The translations under genes were made by a program, and so were the position numbers. From an uncultured Blautia sp. (GTDB taxonomy: Bacteria > Bacillota > Clostridia > Lachnospirales > Lachnospiraceae), in NCBI GenBank assembly GCA_934402155.1, contig CAKRTP010000020.1, positions 1 to 21,402 of the forward strand: DNA of 21,402 nucleotides, in the 5' to 3' direction. The notes beneath the pieces were generated by a model. That model was not told where the DNA came from. It saw only the letters and a program-made list of their open reading frames with translations, and searched no databases. Positions 13,565 to 21,186 of the stretch are shown here, one piece after another (position 1 is the first letter of the stretch; each line of letters begins with the position of its first letter).

Positions 13565-15163
13565 TCATTTATTTGAAAAAAAATGTTTTATAAACACATA
13601 CATCACAATAACAAATGCACTGATATACCCCAGTGCCCCCAATGCCGGGATTCCCCATAGTTTTGGCTTCATATCTGTCGTACAGATGATACTGGAACTG
13701 ATCAGAAGAGCCATCACCCACAATCCCATTACAATGTTTCGCACCAGTCTCCGCAGGAGCCTGGAAAGATCATTTGCCACATGAAGATCCAGGTTGATCT
13801 TGGTCTGTCCCTTCATACAGCCCTGAAGAAAGTCAGCTGCAAGAGACGGAACCTCTACGGACTTCTTGAAAGCACGGTAAAGATTTCTGCTGTTTGCCTT
13901 GATTTCTTTTTTCCAGCTTCCCTCACTTAAGAATTCTTCTTTGATGCGCGCTGCTGCAATCTGAACCATGTTGATCTCCGGGCTGATATCTGCCAGAACT
14001 CCCTCTACATGTGTCAGGCCTCTTGCCAGCATCGTCAGTCCATGCGGCATCATGATCTTATTTTCTTTCATGACCTCCATAAGGTCCACCATAACCTCTG
14101 CCAGATCAATATTTCCGATATCCGCTGTCCCATATTTCTCCATGAGACTCTGAATGTCCTGATAAAGTCTGCTGTGATCCGGTTTTCCCTTAAATTCTCC
14201 CAATGCCAGCACTGCATCCTGGATTTTCCCGATATCCTTAAATGCCACTCCTTCCACAGCCTGACTGATCAGCTGCCGGTCTCTCTCTGTGAGTCTGCCC
14301 ATCATTCCCATATCGATCCAGACTATCTTTCCGCCCTGGATCCGAACATTACCAGGATGAGGATCTGCATGGAAAAAGCCATCCTCGATCACCTGCTTGA
14401 TAAAGTTATCTACGAATTTACTTCCAATCTCGTTCAGATCATACCCATTCTGAAGAAGCTTTTCTTTGTCATTGATCGCAATGCCATCAATATACTCCAT
14501 GACCAATACATGTGTTGTCGTATATTCCCTGTACAGGATCGGTATTTTTACAAAAGCAACGCCCTTGTTCTTTTTGGCAAATTCCGAAATATTGGCAGCT
14601 TCTGTAAGAAAATTCATCTCCTCCTGCGTTACAGTCCACAGTTCACTGAGAACCATATTAAGATCTACAGCACCTTTGATACTGACCGGCGGCATAAGCC
14701 TCACTGCTTTGTGCATCAGTCCAATGTCCCTCGCCATCTTCTCATAAATACCCTTGCGCTGTACCTTGATGACAACCTCTTCTCCTGTTTTCAATACAGC
14801 ACGATGTACCTGTGCAATAGAAGCTGAGCCAAGAGGTGTTTCCTGAATCTGCTTGAATTCCGCCTGCCACGGACATCCCATTGATTCTTCCAGCACCTCG
14901 ATCACTTCAGAAAAAGGCATCGGAGGCACATCCGAGCACAGTTTCATCAGTTCATCGCAGTATCTCCTGGGCAAAATATCCGATCGGAGAGACATAAGCT
15001 GACCCAACTTAATATAAGTTGGGCCCAGATCTTCCAGTATAAGACGAAGTTTCTCCGGAGAGATTCCCCGTGTAATAGAATGTTTCTTCAGAACAGCTGT
15101 GATTTCCTTCAGACGGTCTCCATATCCGTTTTTCTGCTCATTTTCTCTGTCTGATCTGTTCAT
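13565..15163 (-). CDS. AarF/UbiB (ABC1/ADCK) atypical kinase-like protein
   Basis: A 532-residue member of the UbiB family of atypical protein-kinase-like ATPases. It shows the KxGQ motif (Lys52-Gln55, TYIKLGQLMSLRSD), the Ala-rich nucleotide loop LGSASIAQVHRA (111-122), the ATP-binding Lys in VVIKVQRKG, FFHADPHPGNV as catalytic loop and WIDMGMMGRL in place of DFG. Two hydrophobic helices close the protein (MGLWVMALLISSSI and ALGALGYISAFVIVMYVFI), a C-terminal membrane anchor. In proteobacteria UbiB supports ubiquinone synthesis. In anaerobic Clostridia its substrate is unknown, and lipid handling is plausible given the adjacent lipid kinase. It follows a phasin-like gene by 21 nt. Confidence 0.92.
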   Translation of the reverse strand: MNRSDRENEQKNGYGDRLKEITAVLKKHSITRGISPEKLRLILEDLGPTYIKLGQLMSLRSDILPRRYCDELMKLCSDVPPMPFSEVIEVLEESMGCPWQAEFKQIQETPLGSASIAQVHRAVLKTGEEVVIKVQRKGIYEKMARDIGLMHKAVRLMPPVSIKGAVDLNMVLSELWTVTQEEMNFLTEAANISEFAKKNKGVAFVKIPILYREYTTTHVLVMEYIDGIAINDKEKLLQNGYDLNEIGSKFVDNFIKQVIEDGFFHADPHPGNVRIQGGKIVWIDMGMMGRLTERDRQLISQAVEGVAFKDIGKIQDAVLALGEFKGKPDHSRLYQDIQSLMEKYGTADIGNIDLAEVMVDLMEVMKENKIMMPHGLTMLARGLTHVEGVLADISPEINMVQIAAARIKEEFLSEGSWKKEIKANSRNLYRAFKKSVEVPSLAADFLQGCMKGQTKINLDLHVANDLSRLLRRLVRNIVMGLWVMALLISSSIICTTDMKPKLWGIPALGALGYISAFVIVMYVFIKHFFSNK

Positions 15164-15184
15164 TTGCTGCTCCGTTTCTCCTTA

Positions 15185-15559
15185 TTATTCTTCCGGTGTT
15201 TTCTCTGTTTCTTCTGCGGACTCTTTATCCTCTGGAATTTCTTCTTTCTTTTCCTCTTCTGCCTTCGACGCTTCCATCTTGAGAATCTGTTCTTTCAGTT
15301 CTGCAAGCTGCTCCGGTGAAAGTTTCGCAAGAGTATCCCTGATATCTTCCCCTGGTGCTTCCTTTGAAGGAGATGTCTTGGTCTTGATAGTATCTTTGAT
15401 GTTGTGCTTCAGTTCCTGATTCAGAACCTTGCCCTGCTCTACAGTGAGCTCACCCTTCTTAACCAGTTCATCCAGAACTTCTCTGGATTTCTCTGCTGTC
15501 ACTGCAACAGTTCCTACTCCCGCAAGTAAAAGTTTCTTAAGTCCGTCTCCTAATTCCAT
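15185..15559 (-). CDS. Phasin-like (COG3937-type) small helical protein
   Basis: A 124-residue, strongly helical, charged protein. An amphipathic start (LGDGLKKLLLAGVGTVAVTAEKSREVLDELVKKGELT) matches the phasin-like proteins of Firmicutes. It is followed by a Lys-rich linker, a second helix (LSPEQLAELKEQILKME) and a very acidic tail of Glu and Lys. Phasins coat polyhydroxyalkanoate granules, but no PHA synthase is visible here, so a granule role is unproven. Such a gene commonly precedes an AarF/UbiB gene in Clostridia, and the two probably act together. AAAGGAGCG lies before ATG 15559. Confidence 0.82.
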   Translation of the reverse strand: MELGDGLKKLLLAGVGTVAVTAEKSREVLDELVKKGELTVEQGKVLNQELKHNIKDTIKTKTSPSKEAPGEDIRDTLAKLSPEQLAELKEQILKMEASKAEEEKKEEIPEDKESAEETEKTPEE

Positions 15560-15625
15560 AATGTGTCGCTCCTTTCATTGGTTCTGTCATTCATTATGAA
15601 CAACTGCCTGCAAAACAAATCTGAC

Positions 15626-16006
15626 TTATAATTGTCTCAAAAACATAATTCCCTTCGGTACAAAAATCAGAAGTCCGATGATCGCTGCCATGATCGCTGC
15701 GATCAGAACCGCCCCGGCTGCTGTGTCTTTGGCAATCTTTGCAAGCGGATGACGCTCTGCAGTCACAAGATCTACCACAGCCTCCACCGCTGTATTGACC
15801 AGTTCCAGTGCCATCACAAGCCCGAACAGTCCCAGACAGATACACCATTCTGTAACGGAAAGTCCAAGAACAAATCCCGCAATTATAACAAGCAGCGTAA
15901 CTGCGACATGTATCTTCATATTCCGTTCGTTTCTGATACATGTAAAAATCCCCTCAAACGCATAGCCAAAACTTTTGTGCAGAGGATCCTTCTTTTTTCC
16001 TGCCAT
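15626..16006 (-). CDS. dgkA: Undecaprenol / diacylglycerol kinase family protein
   Basis: A small integral membrane lipid kinase of about 126 residues. The family core is present: SFGYAFEGIFTCIRNERNMKIH at the amphipathic N-terminus, then three hydrophobic helices with ALELVNTAVEAVVDLV between the first two and the third, and AKDTAAGAVLIAA. In Gram-positive bacteria this family phosphorylates undecaprenol to recycle the cell-wall lipid carrier. ATG 16006 is chosen because AAGGCAGG lies 8 nt upstream; GTG 16015 also keeps the frame open. It heads an operon with phasin-like and AarF-like genes, an extended -10 promoter lying about 47 nt upstream. Confidence 0.93.
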   Translation of the reverse strand: MAGKKKDPLHKSFGYAFEGIFTCIRNERNMKIHVAVTLLVIIAGFVLGLSVTEWCICLGLFGLVMALELVNTAVEAVVDLVTAERHPLAKIAKDTAAGAVLIAAIMAAIIGLLIFVPKGIMFLRQL

Positions 16007-16052
16007 TTCGCTCACCTGCCTTCTGATCTTTTCCCTCTGGTGGTTAAGACAT

Positions 16053-16058
16053 ATTATA
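16053..16058 (-). promoter_or_regulatory. Extended -10 promoter of the dgkA-phasin-aarF operon
   Basis: On the minus strand TGG-TATAAT, a perfect -10 with the TGn extension. No convincing -35 at 17 nt. Confidence 0.6.
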
Positions 16059-16131
16059 CCAGAATTATCCTAAAACAACCAGTCTTCTGTAAATTTTTTT
16101 GTATTTATTCACATGCCCGTCAAAATCGCTC

Positions 16132-16161
16132 TTGACATCCCCATACAAAAGATGATACCTT
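16132..16161 (+). promoter_or_regulatory. Possible purC promoter
   Basis: A perfect TTGACA (16132-16137), an 18-nt spacer and TACCTT (16156-16161), a weak -10. A weak -10 behind a perfect -35 would fit a regulated promoter; no purine riboswitch or PurR box is evident. Confidence 0.45.
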
Positions 16162-16210
16162 ACTACATGTAAAATTTCCAATCAAAAACCAAATGACGAG
16201 GTATGAGAAG

Positions 16211-17083
16211 ATGCAGGAATTAAAACCAATTAAAGAAGGTAAAGTACGTGAGATTTATGACAACGGCGACAGCCTGATCATGGTTGCTACTGACCGTATC
16301 AGCTGCTTTGATGTCATTCTCAACAACGAAGTCACCAAAAAAGGTACCGTACTGACACAGATGTCCAAATTCTGGTTCGATATGACAGAGGATATTCTGC
16401 CCAACCATATGATTTCTGTCGATGTAAAGGATATGCCGGAATTTTTCCAGCAGGAGAAATACGACGGTAAATCCATGATGTGCCGTAAACTCAATATGCT
16501 TCCAATCGAATGTATCGTTCGTGGATATATCACAGGAAGCGGCTGGGAAAGCTACAAAGAAAACGGCACTGTCTGCGGCATCAAACTTCCAGAAGGTTTA
16601 AAAGAATCTGATAAACTGCCGGAGCCGATCTACACACCATCTACCAAAGCAGAGATTGGTGATCATGACGAAAACATTTCTTTCGAGCAGAGCATTGACC
16701 ACCTGGAGAAATATTTCCCGGGCAGAGGACTTGAGCTTGCCGAAAAGCTTCGTGACAATACCATCGCATTATATAAAAAATGTGCAGAATACGCACTGAG
16801 CAAAGGAATCATCATTGCCGACACCAAATTTGAATTCGGTCTTGACGAAGATGGCAACATGGTGATCGGAGATGAGATGCTCACTCCTGACAGTTCCCGT
16901 TTCTGGCCTCTGGAAGGCTATGAACCAGGACATGGACAACCATCCTTTGACAAACAGTTTGCCCGTGACTGGCTCAAAGCCAATCCTGGAAATGACTGGA
17001 CACTTCCTCAGGAGATCGTTGACAAGACAATTGCCAAATATCTTCAGGCATACAAGATGCTCACAGGCACAGAACTTGCATAA
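16211..17083 (+). CDS. purC: SAICAR synthetase
   Basis: Phosphoribosylaminoimidazole-succinocarboxamide synthase: ligates aspartate to CAIR with ATP in purine synthesis. Motifs include IKEGKVREIYDNGDSLIMVATDRISCFDVI at the N-terminus, LPIECIVRGYITGSGWESY, IYTPSTKAEIGDHDENI and IADTKFEFGLDEDGNMVIGDEMLTPDSSRFW. The preferred start is ATG 16211 (290 residues), with GAGG 10 nt upstream. The in-frame ATG 16193 has no ribosome site. The gene stands alone with its own terminator, apart from other pur genes. Confidence 0.96.
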   Translation: MQELKPIKEGKVREIYDNGDSLIMVATDRISCFDVILNNEVTKKGTVLTQMSKFWFDMTEDILPNHMISVDVKDMPEFFQQEKYDGKSMMCRKLNMLPIECIVRGYITGSGWESYKENGTVCGIKLPEGLKESDKLPEPIYTPSTKAEIGDHDENISFEQSIDHLEKYFPGRGLELAEKLRDNTIALYKKCAEYALSKGIIIADTKFEFGLDEDGNMVIGDEMLTPDSSRFWPLEGYEPGHGQPSFDKQFARDWLKANPGNDWTLPQEIVDKTIAKYLQAYKMLTGTELA

Positions 17084-17094
17084 TATATGATCAT

Positions 17095-17126
17095 AAAACT
17101 GTCCGATATCCCATCGGGCAGTTTTT
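17095..17126 (+). terminator. Terminator after purC
   Basis: AAAACTGTCCGAT pairs with ATCGGGCAGTTTT (one G-U) around loop ATCCC, running into T5. Strong intrinsic terminator 12 nt after the stop. Confidence 0.92.
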
Positions 17127-17174
17127 ATATTGTCAGCAATTATCTTATATCCTTTCAGGTTCTTTTTTAAAAAC

Positions 17175-17203
17175 TTGCCAAAGCCATAAAAACAGTATAT
17201 AAT
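17175..17203 (+). promoter_or_regulatory. Promoter of the CNNM/HlyC gene
   Basis: TTGCCA (17175-17180), 17 nt, TATAAT (17198-17203). Start near 17210, about 60 nt of leader. Confidence 0.75.
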
Positions 17204-17270
17204 AAAAAATGCATATTTTTACCATTATGCTATTTATTTTATCAAAACACCAAAGGAGTGAACATTTAAA

Positions 17271-18569
17271 GTGGACATACGTGACACTTACCAATTTATC
17301 ATACTTGCTGTTCTGCTGGCACTTTCTGCATTCTTTTCATCAACTGAGACTGCACTGATGTCTGTAAACAGAATCCGCCTTCGTGCCCTGTCAGATGACG
17401 GCAACAAGCGTGCTGCCCTGGCTCTGAATATTCTGGATAACAACACACCCAAGATGCTCAGTGCGATTCTGATCGGCAACAACATCGTGAATGTATATGC
17501 ATCATCTCTTGCAACTACACTTGCATACCATCTGGGCGGCTATATGGTCAGCATTGCAACCCTGGCTCTGACTGTTGCAATTCTGGTATTTGGAGAGATC
17601 ACACCTAAGAACTATGCCACGATCAACTCAGAAAAGATCACCCTTCGCTATATTACGGTCATCCATTTTCTGATGACTGCCATGACACCGGTAATCTTTG
17701 TGATTAACCTTATTTCCAGATTTTTTCTGTATATCCTGCATGTAGATCCAGACGATGTCAATAAAGCCATGACGGAAGAAGAACTCCGTACCATCGTGGA
17801 TGTCAGTCATGAGGATGGTGTCATCGAGTCCGATGAGAAAAAAATGATCTACAACGTTTTCGATCTCGGAGATGCAAATGCCAAGGACATTATGGTTCCC
17901 CGTGTAAATGTAACGTTTGCCAACGTAACCAACACTTACGAAGAGCTGATCGATATTTTCCGCACAGACAGATTTACCCGTCTTCCTGTCTACGAGGATA
18001 CGATGGATAATATTATCGGCATTATCAATATGAAGGATCTTCTCCTGTACAATCAAGACGATCCCTTTGATATCAGGAACTTTCTTCGTAAGCCTCATTT
18101 CACTTATGAATACAAGGACATTTCCGATCTTCTTGTCGAAATGAGAGAATCCACCTTCAATATTGCCATCGTACTTGATGAGTACGGTGAAATGACCGGT
18201 CTTATTACTCTGGAAGACATTCTTGAGGAAATTGTCGGTGAAATCCATGACGAATATGATGAAAACGAAAACGAACTCATCAAAAAAATTTCCGACCACG
18301 AATATATCGTCGAAGGTTCCATGAGCCTTGATGACGTCAATGATCATCTTCATACAGAGTTTACCTCTGAAGACTACGATTCCCTTGGCGGTCTGATCAT
18401 CGAACATCTTGATCGTATACCGGAGGATGGAGATGAAGTCATCACTGAAAATAATACCCGGCTTGTCGTTGACAAACTTGACAAGAACCGTATTGAACGG
18501 GTACACGTCTACCTTCCTGAACATACGACTGATGAGTCGGATAATGCAGACGAAAGCAAAGAATCCTGA
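17271..18569 (+). CDS. CNNM/CorB-type membrane protein with CBS and CorC_HlyC domains
   Basis: A 432-residue protein of the hemolysin C/CorB/CNNM family, linked to Mg2+ (or Co2+) efflux. The DUF21 membrane domain (about 1-185) opens with LSAFFSSTETALMSVN, containing the conserved Ser/Glu ion-site motif, and continues with GNNIVNVYASSLAT and VFGEITPKNYA. A paired CBS (Bateman) region (about 200-320: MVPRVNVTFAN, FTRLPVYEDTMDNIIGIINMKDLL, IAIVLDEYGEMTGLITLEDILEEIVGEI) follows, then the CorC_HlyC domain (about 345-420: VEGSMSLDDVND, DSLGGLIIEHLDRIPEDGD). The start is GTG 17271, with AAAGGAG about 12 nt before it. It is a single gene with its own promoter and terminator. Confidence 0.94.
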   Translation: MDIRDTYQFIILAVLLALSAFFSSTETALMSVNRIRLRALSDDGNKRAALALNILDNNTPKMLSAILIGNNIVNVYASSLATTLAYHLGGYMVSIATLALTVAILVFGEITPKNYATINSEKITLRYITVIHFLMTAMTPVIFVINLISRFFLYILHVDPDDVNKAMTEEELRTIVDVSHEDGVIESDEKKMIYNVFDLGDANAKDIMVPRVNVTFANVTNTYEELIDIFRTDRFTRLPVYEDTMDNIIGIINMKDLLLYNQDDPFDIRNFLRKPHFTYEYKDISDLLVEMRESTFNIAIVLDEYGEMTGLITLEDILEEIVGEIHDEYDENENELIKKISDHEYIVEGSMSLDDVNDHLHTEFTSEDYDSLGGLIIEHLDRIPEDGDEVITENNTRLVVDKLDKNRIERVHVYLPEHTTDESDNADESKES

Positions 18570-18576
18570 TACAATA

Positions 18577-18619
18577 AAAGCCCACGGCAGCGATCATACA
18601 GATCTGCGCCGTGGGCTTT
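18577..18619. terminator. Bidirectional terminator between convergent genes
   Basis: AAAGCCCACGGC pairs perfectly with GCCGTGGGCTTT (12 bp). The minus-strand exit runs into TTTTATTG and the plus-strand exit into TTTCATATT, so it is somewhat stronger for the RelA/SpoT-domain gene. Confidence 0.85.
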
Positions 18620-18628
18620 CATATTCTG

Positions 18629-19666
18629 TTAATCTATCAGATCATTCTGAAACCTCGACAAATGCTCATACGGAAGGATCAGCCTTCCCCGAAACAATCC
18701 GCATCCGTCGTTGATCAGACTATTATTTACCGCTGCGAACATATTGACATCCACTTTTGAAAGTTCCAGTTTCTGAAGACGCATTCCTCTCTCATATGCC
18801 TCATCAAAATAGATACACTCTCCTTCCGGGATCGCATCTCTCCGGGATCTCTCTTTGTCCTGTCCCTTTTCGTAGCCCAGATGATTTGCCGGACCGATTT
18901 CTGCCACATCATCCATAGACTTTGTGCGAAGCTGAACCTCCACAAAACATCTGGAACTGTTATCATAAAATGTGATATGTAAAGACCGGTAATCCTGCGG
19001 ATTTCTTCCTATAATATAGTCACGGTAATATGGACGAACCTCATCCTTCATAAACTCTGACGAACTTTCCATAACACCTCTGGCCGGTTCCACTGTAAAG
19101 CCTCGCTCCTCCAGAAATTCCGGAAGCGCATTCGCAATCTCATAAAGATATTTTTCTTCTTCTTTTTCTCTGTTCTGTCCACTCTTCAGGTGACATCTGG
19201 GCATGGAGATCACGATCCTGTATGCGATCAGATCACGAAAGCAGGTCAGTTTATTGCGTATTTCAGAGACAGATGGATATGTTCCATGTTCCATATGATA
19301 ATCGTAAATATACTCTGCAATATATCCGTTAAATTTCTCCTCTGCGCGGATCAGTGATTTAATTCTTCCCTTAAATGTAAAAGCCAGAAACGGATACTCC
19401 CTGGCCATATATTTGTAAAACTCTCGAATCTTCTGCGACTGTGCAGTAAGGAAATCATTATGCTCCAGAAGTTCTGTGATCTGCAGAAGAAAATTGCAGT
19501 GTGCCAGATCAATTTCATTTTTGTTCTTTCTTGCATCTTCTCTGAGATCTTTTGAGTAATTATGCAGAATTCTCAAAAGTGTATCTCCCGAATACAAGTA
19601 ATCATTCAGTGTGATCATATAACCTGTCATCTCCCTCATCCGCTTACCAGGCAATATTTTCCCCAA
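18629..19666 (-). CDS. RelA/SpoT-domain protein (putative (p)ppGpp synthetase-like)
   Basis: A chain of up to 345 residues with a RelA/SpoT nucleotidyltransferase domain at about 85-270. Visible family motifs: FKGRIKSLIRAEEKF (Arg101, Lys103, ATP loop), FRDLIAYRIV (Asp145, the metal Asp), DYRSLHITFYD (Tyr226, His230) and FVEVQLRTKSMDDVAEIGPANHLGYEKG (Glu243, Arg247, His262). There is no HD hydrolase domain, so it could only synthesise. An all-helical N-terminus of about 85 residues and a C-terminal extension of about 75 make it longer than small alarmone synthetases (about 210). The guanosine-binding segment reads GRNPQDYRSLH where most enzymes have PKxNGYxSLH, so specificity may differ. Starts TTG 19666, ATG 19639 and ATG 19618 are all possible; GAGGGAG precedes the last. 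Confidence 0.82.
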   Translation of the reverse strand: MGKILPGKRMREMTGYMITLNDYLYSGDTLLRILHNYSKDLREDARKNKNEIDLAHCNFLLQITELLEHNDFLTAQSQKIREFYKYMAREYPFLAFTFKGRIKSLIRAEEKFNGYIAEYIYDYHMEHGTYPSVSEIRNKLTCFRDLIAYRIVISMPRCHLKSGQNREKEEEKYLYEIANALPEFLEERGFTVEPARGVMESSSEFMKDEVRPYYRDYIIGRNPQDYRSLHITFYDNSSRCFVEVQLRTKSMDDVAEIGPANHLGYEKGQDKERSRRDAIPEGECIYFDEAYERGMRLQKLELSKVDVNMFAAVNNSLINDGCGLFRGRLILPYEHLSRFQNDLID

Positions 19667-19696
19667 ATACTGCCTGCCGGATAATTATATTCTTTT

Positions 19697-19725
19697 ATTA
19701 TAGTATAATTCTCTTTTACGAACAA
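19697..19725 (-). promoter_or_regulatory. Promoter of the RelA/SpoT-domain gene
   Basis: On the minus strand TTGTTC (19725-19720), 17 nt, TATAAT (19702-19697). Perfect -10, weak -35. Confidence 0.55.
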
Positions 19726-19765
19726 GGTCTTTTTTGTGCATAAATATCCACTTTTGACTATTTAT

Positions 19766-19796
19766 ACGTTACTGTTCGCTCCGTTCACAGTAACGT
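19766..19796. repeat. 31-bp palindromic element (10-bp perfect arms)
   Basis: ACGTTACTGT (19766-19775) and ACAGTAACGT (19787-19796) are perfect inverted arms around an 11-nt GC-rich loop. It abuts the stop of the 19797-20366 gene and lies about 40 bp upstream of the RelA-type promoter. The minus-strand exit is ATAAATAGTC, with no T-run, so it is not a standard terminator. Single copy in this window; the form resembles a REP-like dispersed palindrome. Confidence 0.6.
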
Positions 19797-20366
19797 TTAT
19801 ACTCTTTTATAAATGATCGGATCATCATATCCAAAAGTTCTCTTACCGTTTACCTCCATACTCTCAGATACCTCCAGACATTCATCTGAAAATCTCTCCC
19901 ACAGTTTAAATTTCATAACAGGCGTAAACTGGCTTGTACTGCCGCCTTCCCAGACACCATCCTTTTCACGATAAAGTGCCGGTGTGAATTTTTCCGACTT
20001 TTTCAGTTCGCTGTAATCAACCGGAAGCATGGATGCATACGTAAATATATTTTTTGCATTGCCTTCCGGTATCTCATAAGATGAAAGCAGAATTCCCTCC
20101 TCTTCTTCTGTAAACAGGAAAAGATGGGCAGATGCATGCTTCTTTCCATTTGTCTCATAGTAACTCTCTTCTACAAGAAATTTTCCCGGAAAATCTGCAG
20201 GAAGATTTTTAATCTTGTCATTGCATACTGTGTTGACATGTTCCGCATAAGGATATATTTTTCCTGCTTTCTGCATCTTGGAATACTGTTCCTTATTATC
20301 AAAATGTCCTGTCAGCACCTTCATAAAACGCTCAAATCCTGACCTGTTTTCCTTACTGTTCAACAT
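19797..20366 (-). CDS. Small soluble protein of unknown function (possibly CpcT/lipocalin-like)
   Basis: Preferred start ATG 20366 (MLNSKENRSGFERF, 189 residues), with GGAGG 6 nt upstream. The frame extends to 20444 but would then overlap the upstream gene. I do not recognise the family with certainty. The order of features (HFDNKEQYSKMQ near the N-terminus, FLVEESYYETNGKKHASAHLFLF, a run of beta-like segments, GGSTSQFTPVMKFKLW, and a C-terminal GKRTFGYDDPIIYKR) loosely recalls CpeT/CpcT proteins, which are lipocalin-like barrels, but cyanobacterial chromophore attachment is not expected here. No signal peptide or membrane segment. It lies 31 nt after the membrane-protein gene, so probably the same operon. 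Confidence 0.7.
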   Translation of the reverse strand: MLNSKENRSGFERFMKVLTGHFDNKEQYSKMQKAGKIYPYAEHVNTVCNDKIKNLPADFPGKFLVEESYYETNGKKHASAHLFLFTEEEEGILLSSYEIPEGNAKNIFTYASMLPVDYSELKKSEKFTPALYREKDGVWEGGSTSQFTPVMKFKLWERFSDECLEVSESMEVNGKRTFGYDDPIIYKRV

Positions 20367-20397
20367 AATTTTCCTCCATTCTGCAGATTTCATCTGC

Positions 20398-21078
20398 TTA
20401 AAACATAAGTTGAAGACCCATTGCGATGATCCACATATATGCACATGTCTTTGGAATCATCAGTAATCCGACCTTAGGTTTTGTTTTACTGAATAATGTT
20501 ACCGGAAGATAACATCCAAAAGAAATAAGAATAGCTGCCACCATTCTTGTCATATGATAGTCATTTGTATTTCCGGAAATAGCATACAGAATGATCACGC
20601 CTATACCTGTAACCGCAAAAACAGCATTTCTGAGCACGGATAATTTCATATTTCCCTCGTCCGTACACCAGTTGTTCTGTGGAAGAACACATATAAGTAT
20701 TCTGATGATCGCTGATATCCATATCATCGCTTCTATCGCCACCGGCGCTTTCAGATCCGGAAAAGTATATTTCCATACATACATTAAAATAATATAGAAG
20801 ACTGTCATTGTAATGGATGATACCTGCAGGCCAATCCCTAACTGTCTCTTTATTCTGTCATTGCTTCCATGTACAGTTCTGATGATCCTTGGTACCAGAT
20901 GAAATGCATCACCACCACAAAGTGTCAGTGTCAGTATACCATAAAGAACAAATAAAGTATTTCCTTTTGAAAGTACAAAAAATAAAATTGCCGCAGCCAG
21001 GTCAAAGATCAGATATCCGGCATCAAAAATTGCTTCCATAATATCCGGCATCTTAGGTTTATAGTTTTCTTCTCTCAT
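20398..21078 (-). CDS. Multi-pass membrane protein of unknown function
   Basis: A 226-residue protein with about seven hydrophobic segments (YLIFDLAAAILFFVL, LFVLYGILTLTLCGGDAF, GIGLQVSSITMTVFYIILMYVW, IEAMIWISAIIRILICVL, AVFAVTGIGVIILYAI, MVAAILISFGCYLPVTLF, LMIPKTCAYMWIIAMGLQL). A short charged N-terminus and a loop after the second helix (HLVPRIIRTVHGSNDRIKRQLG) face the cytoplasm by the positive-inside rule. I do not recognise the family, and no catalytic motif is evident. GGGGCAGT precedes ATG 21078. It is downstream of a MarR-family gene and upstream of a small soluble protein, so it may belong to a MarR-controlled response. Confidence 0.85.
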   Translation of the reverse strand: MREENYKPKMPDIMEAIFDAGYLIFDLAAAILFFVLSKGNTLFVLYGILTLTLCGGDAFHLVPRIIRTVHGSNDRIKRQLGIGLQVSSITMTVFYIILMYVWKYTFPDLKAPVAIEAMIWISAIIRILICVLPQNNWCTDEGNMKLSVLRNAVFAVTGIGVIILYAISGNTNDYHMTRMVAAILISFGCYLPVTLFSKTKPKVGLLMIPKTCAYMWIIAMGLQLMF

Positions 21079-21121
21079 ATTTACTGCCCCTTTTCAGTTG
21101 ATTGATTATCATACAAATATT

Positions 21122-21150
21122 ATTTCAGATAGAACATCTGCCAGAGTCAA
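21122..21150 (-). promoter_or_regulatory. Possible promoter with internal palindrome
   Basis: On the minus strand TTGACT (21150-21145), 17 nt, TGAAAT (21127-21122). A palindrome CAGAT-N5-ATCTG (21126-21140) fills most of the spacer and could be a MarR site. An alternative -10 TATGAT lies further downstream. Weak evidence. Confidence 0.35.
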
Positions 21151-21186
21151 AATAGAACTGTCTTTTTCTTTACACAAGATCTGTTG

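Noticed and set aside
16193..16210. Six extra N-terminal codons for purC, and an out-of-frame ATG at 16203
   Set aside because: No ribosome site before 16193. GAGG fits ATG 16211, where PurC homology begins. The 16203 frame ends after six codons.
17628..18524. A 298-codon minus-strand open frame opposite the CNNM-type gene
   Set aside because: Antisense shadow with low-complexity translation; the plus strand encodes a complete, well-conserved protein.
19766..19796. Terminator for the 19797-20366 gene
   Set aside because: Stable stem, but no T-run follows on the minus strand, unlike every other terminator in the window.
19797..20366. Firm call as a phycobiliprotein lyase (CpcT)
   Set aside because: The resemblance is limited to a few short segments, and phycobilin metabolism is not expected in this organism; kept as unknown.
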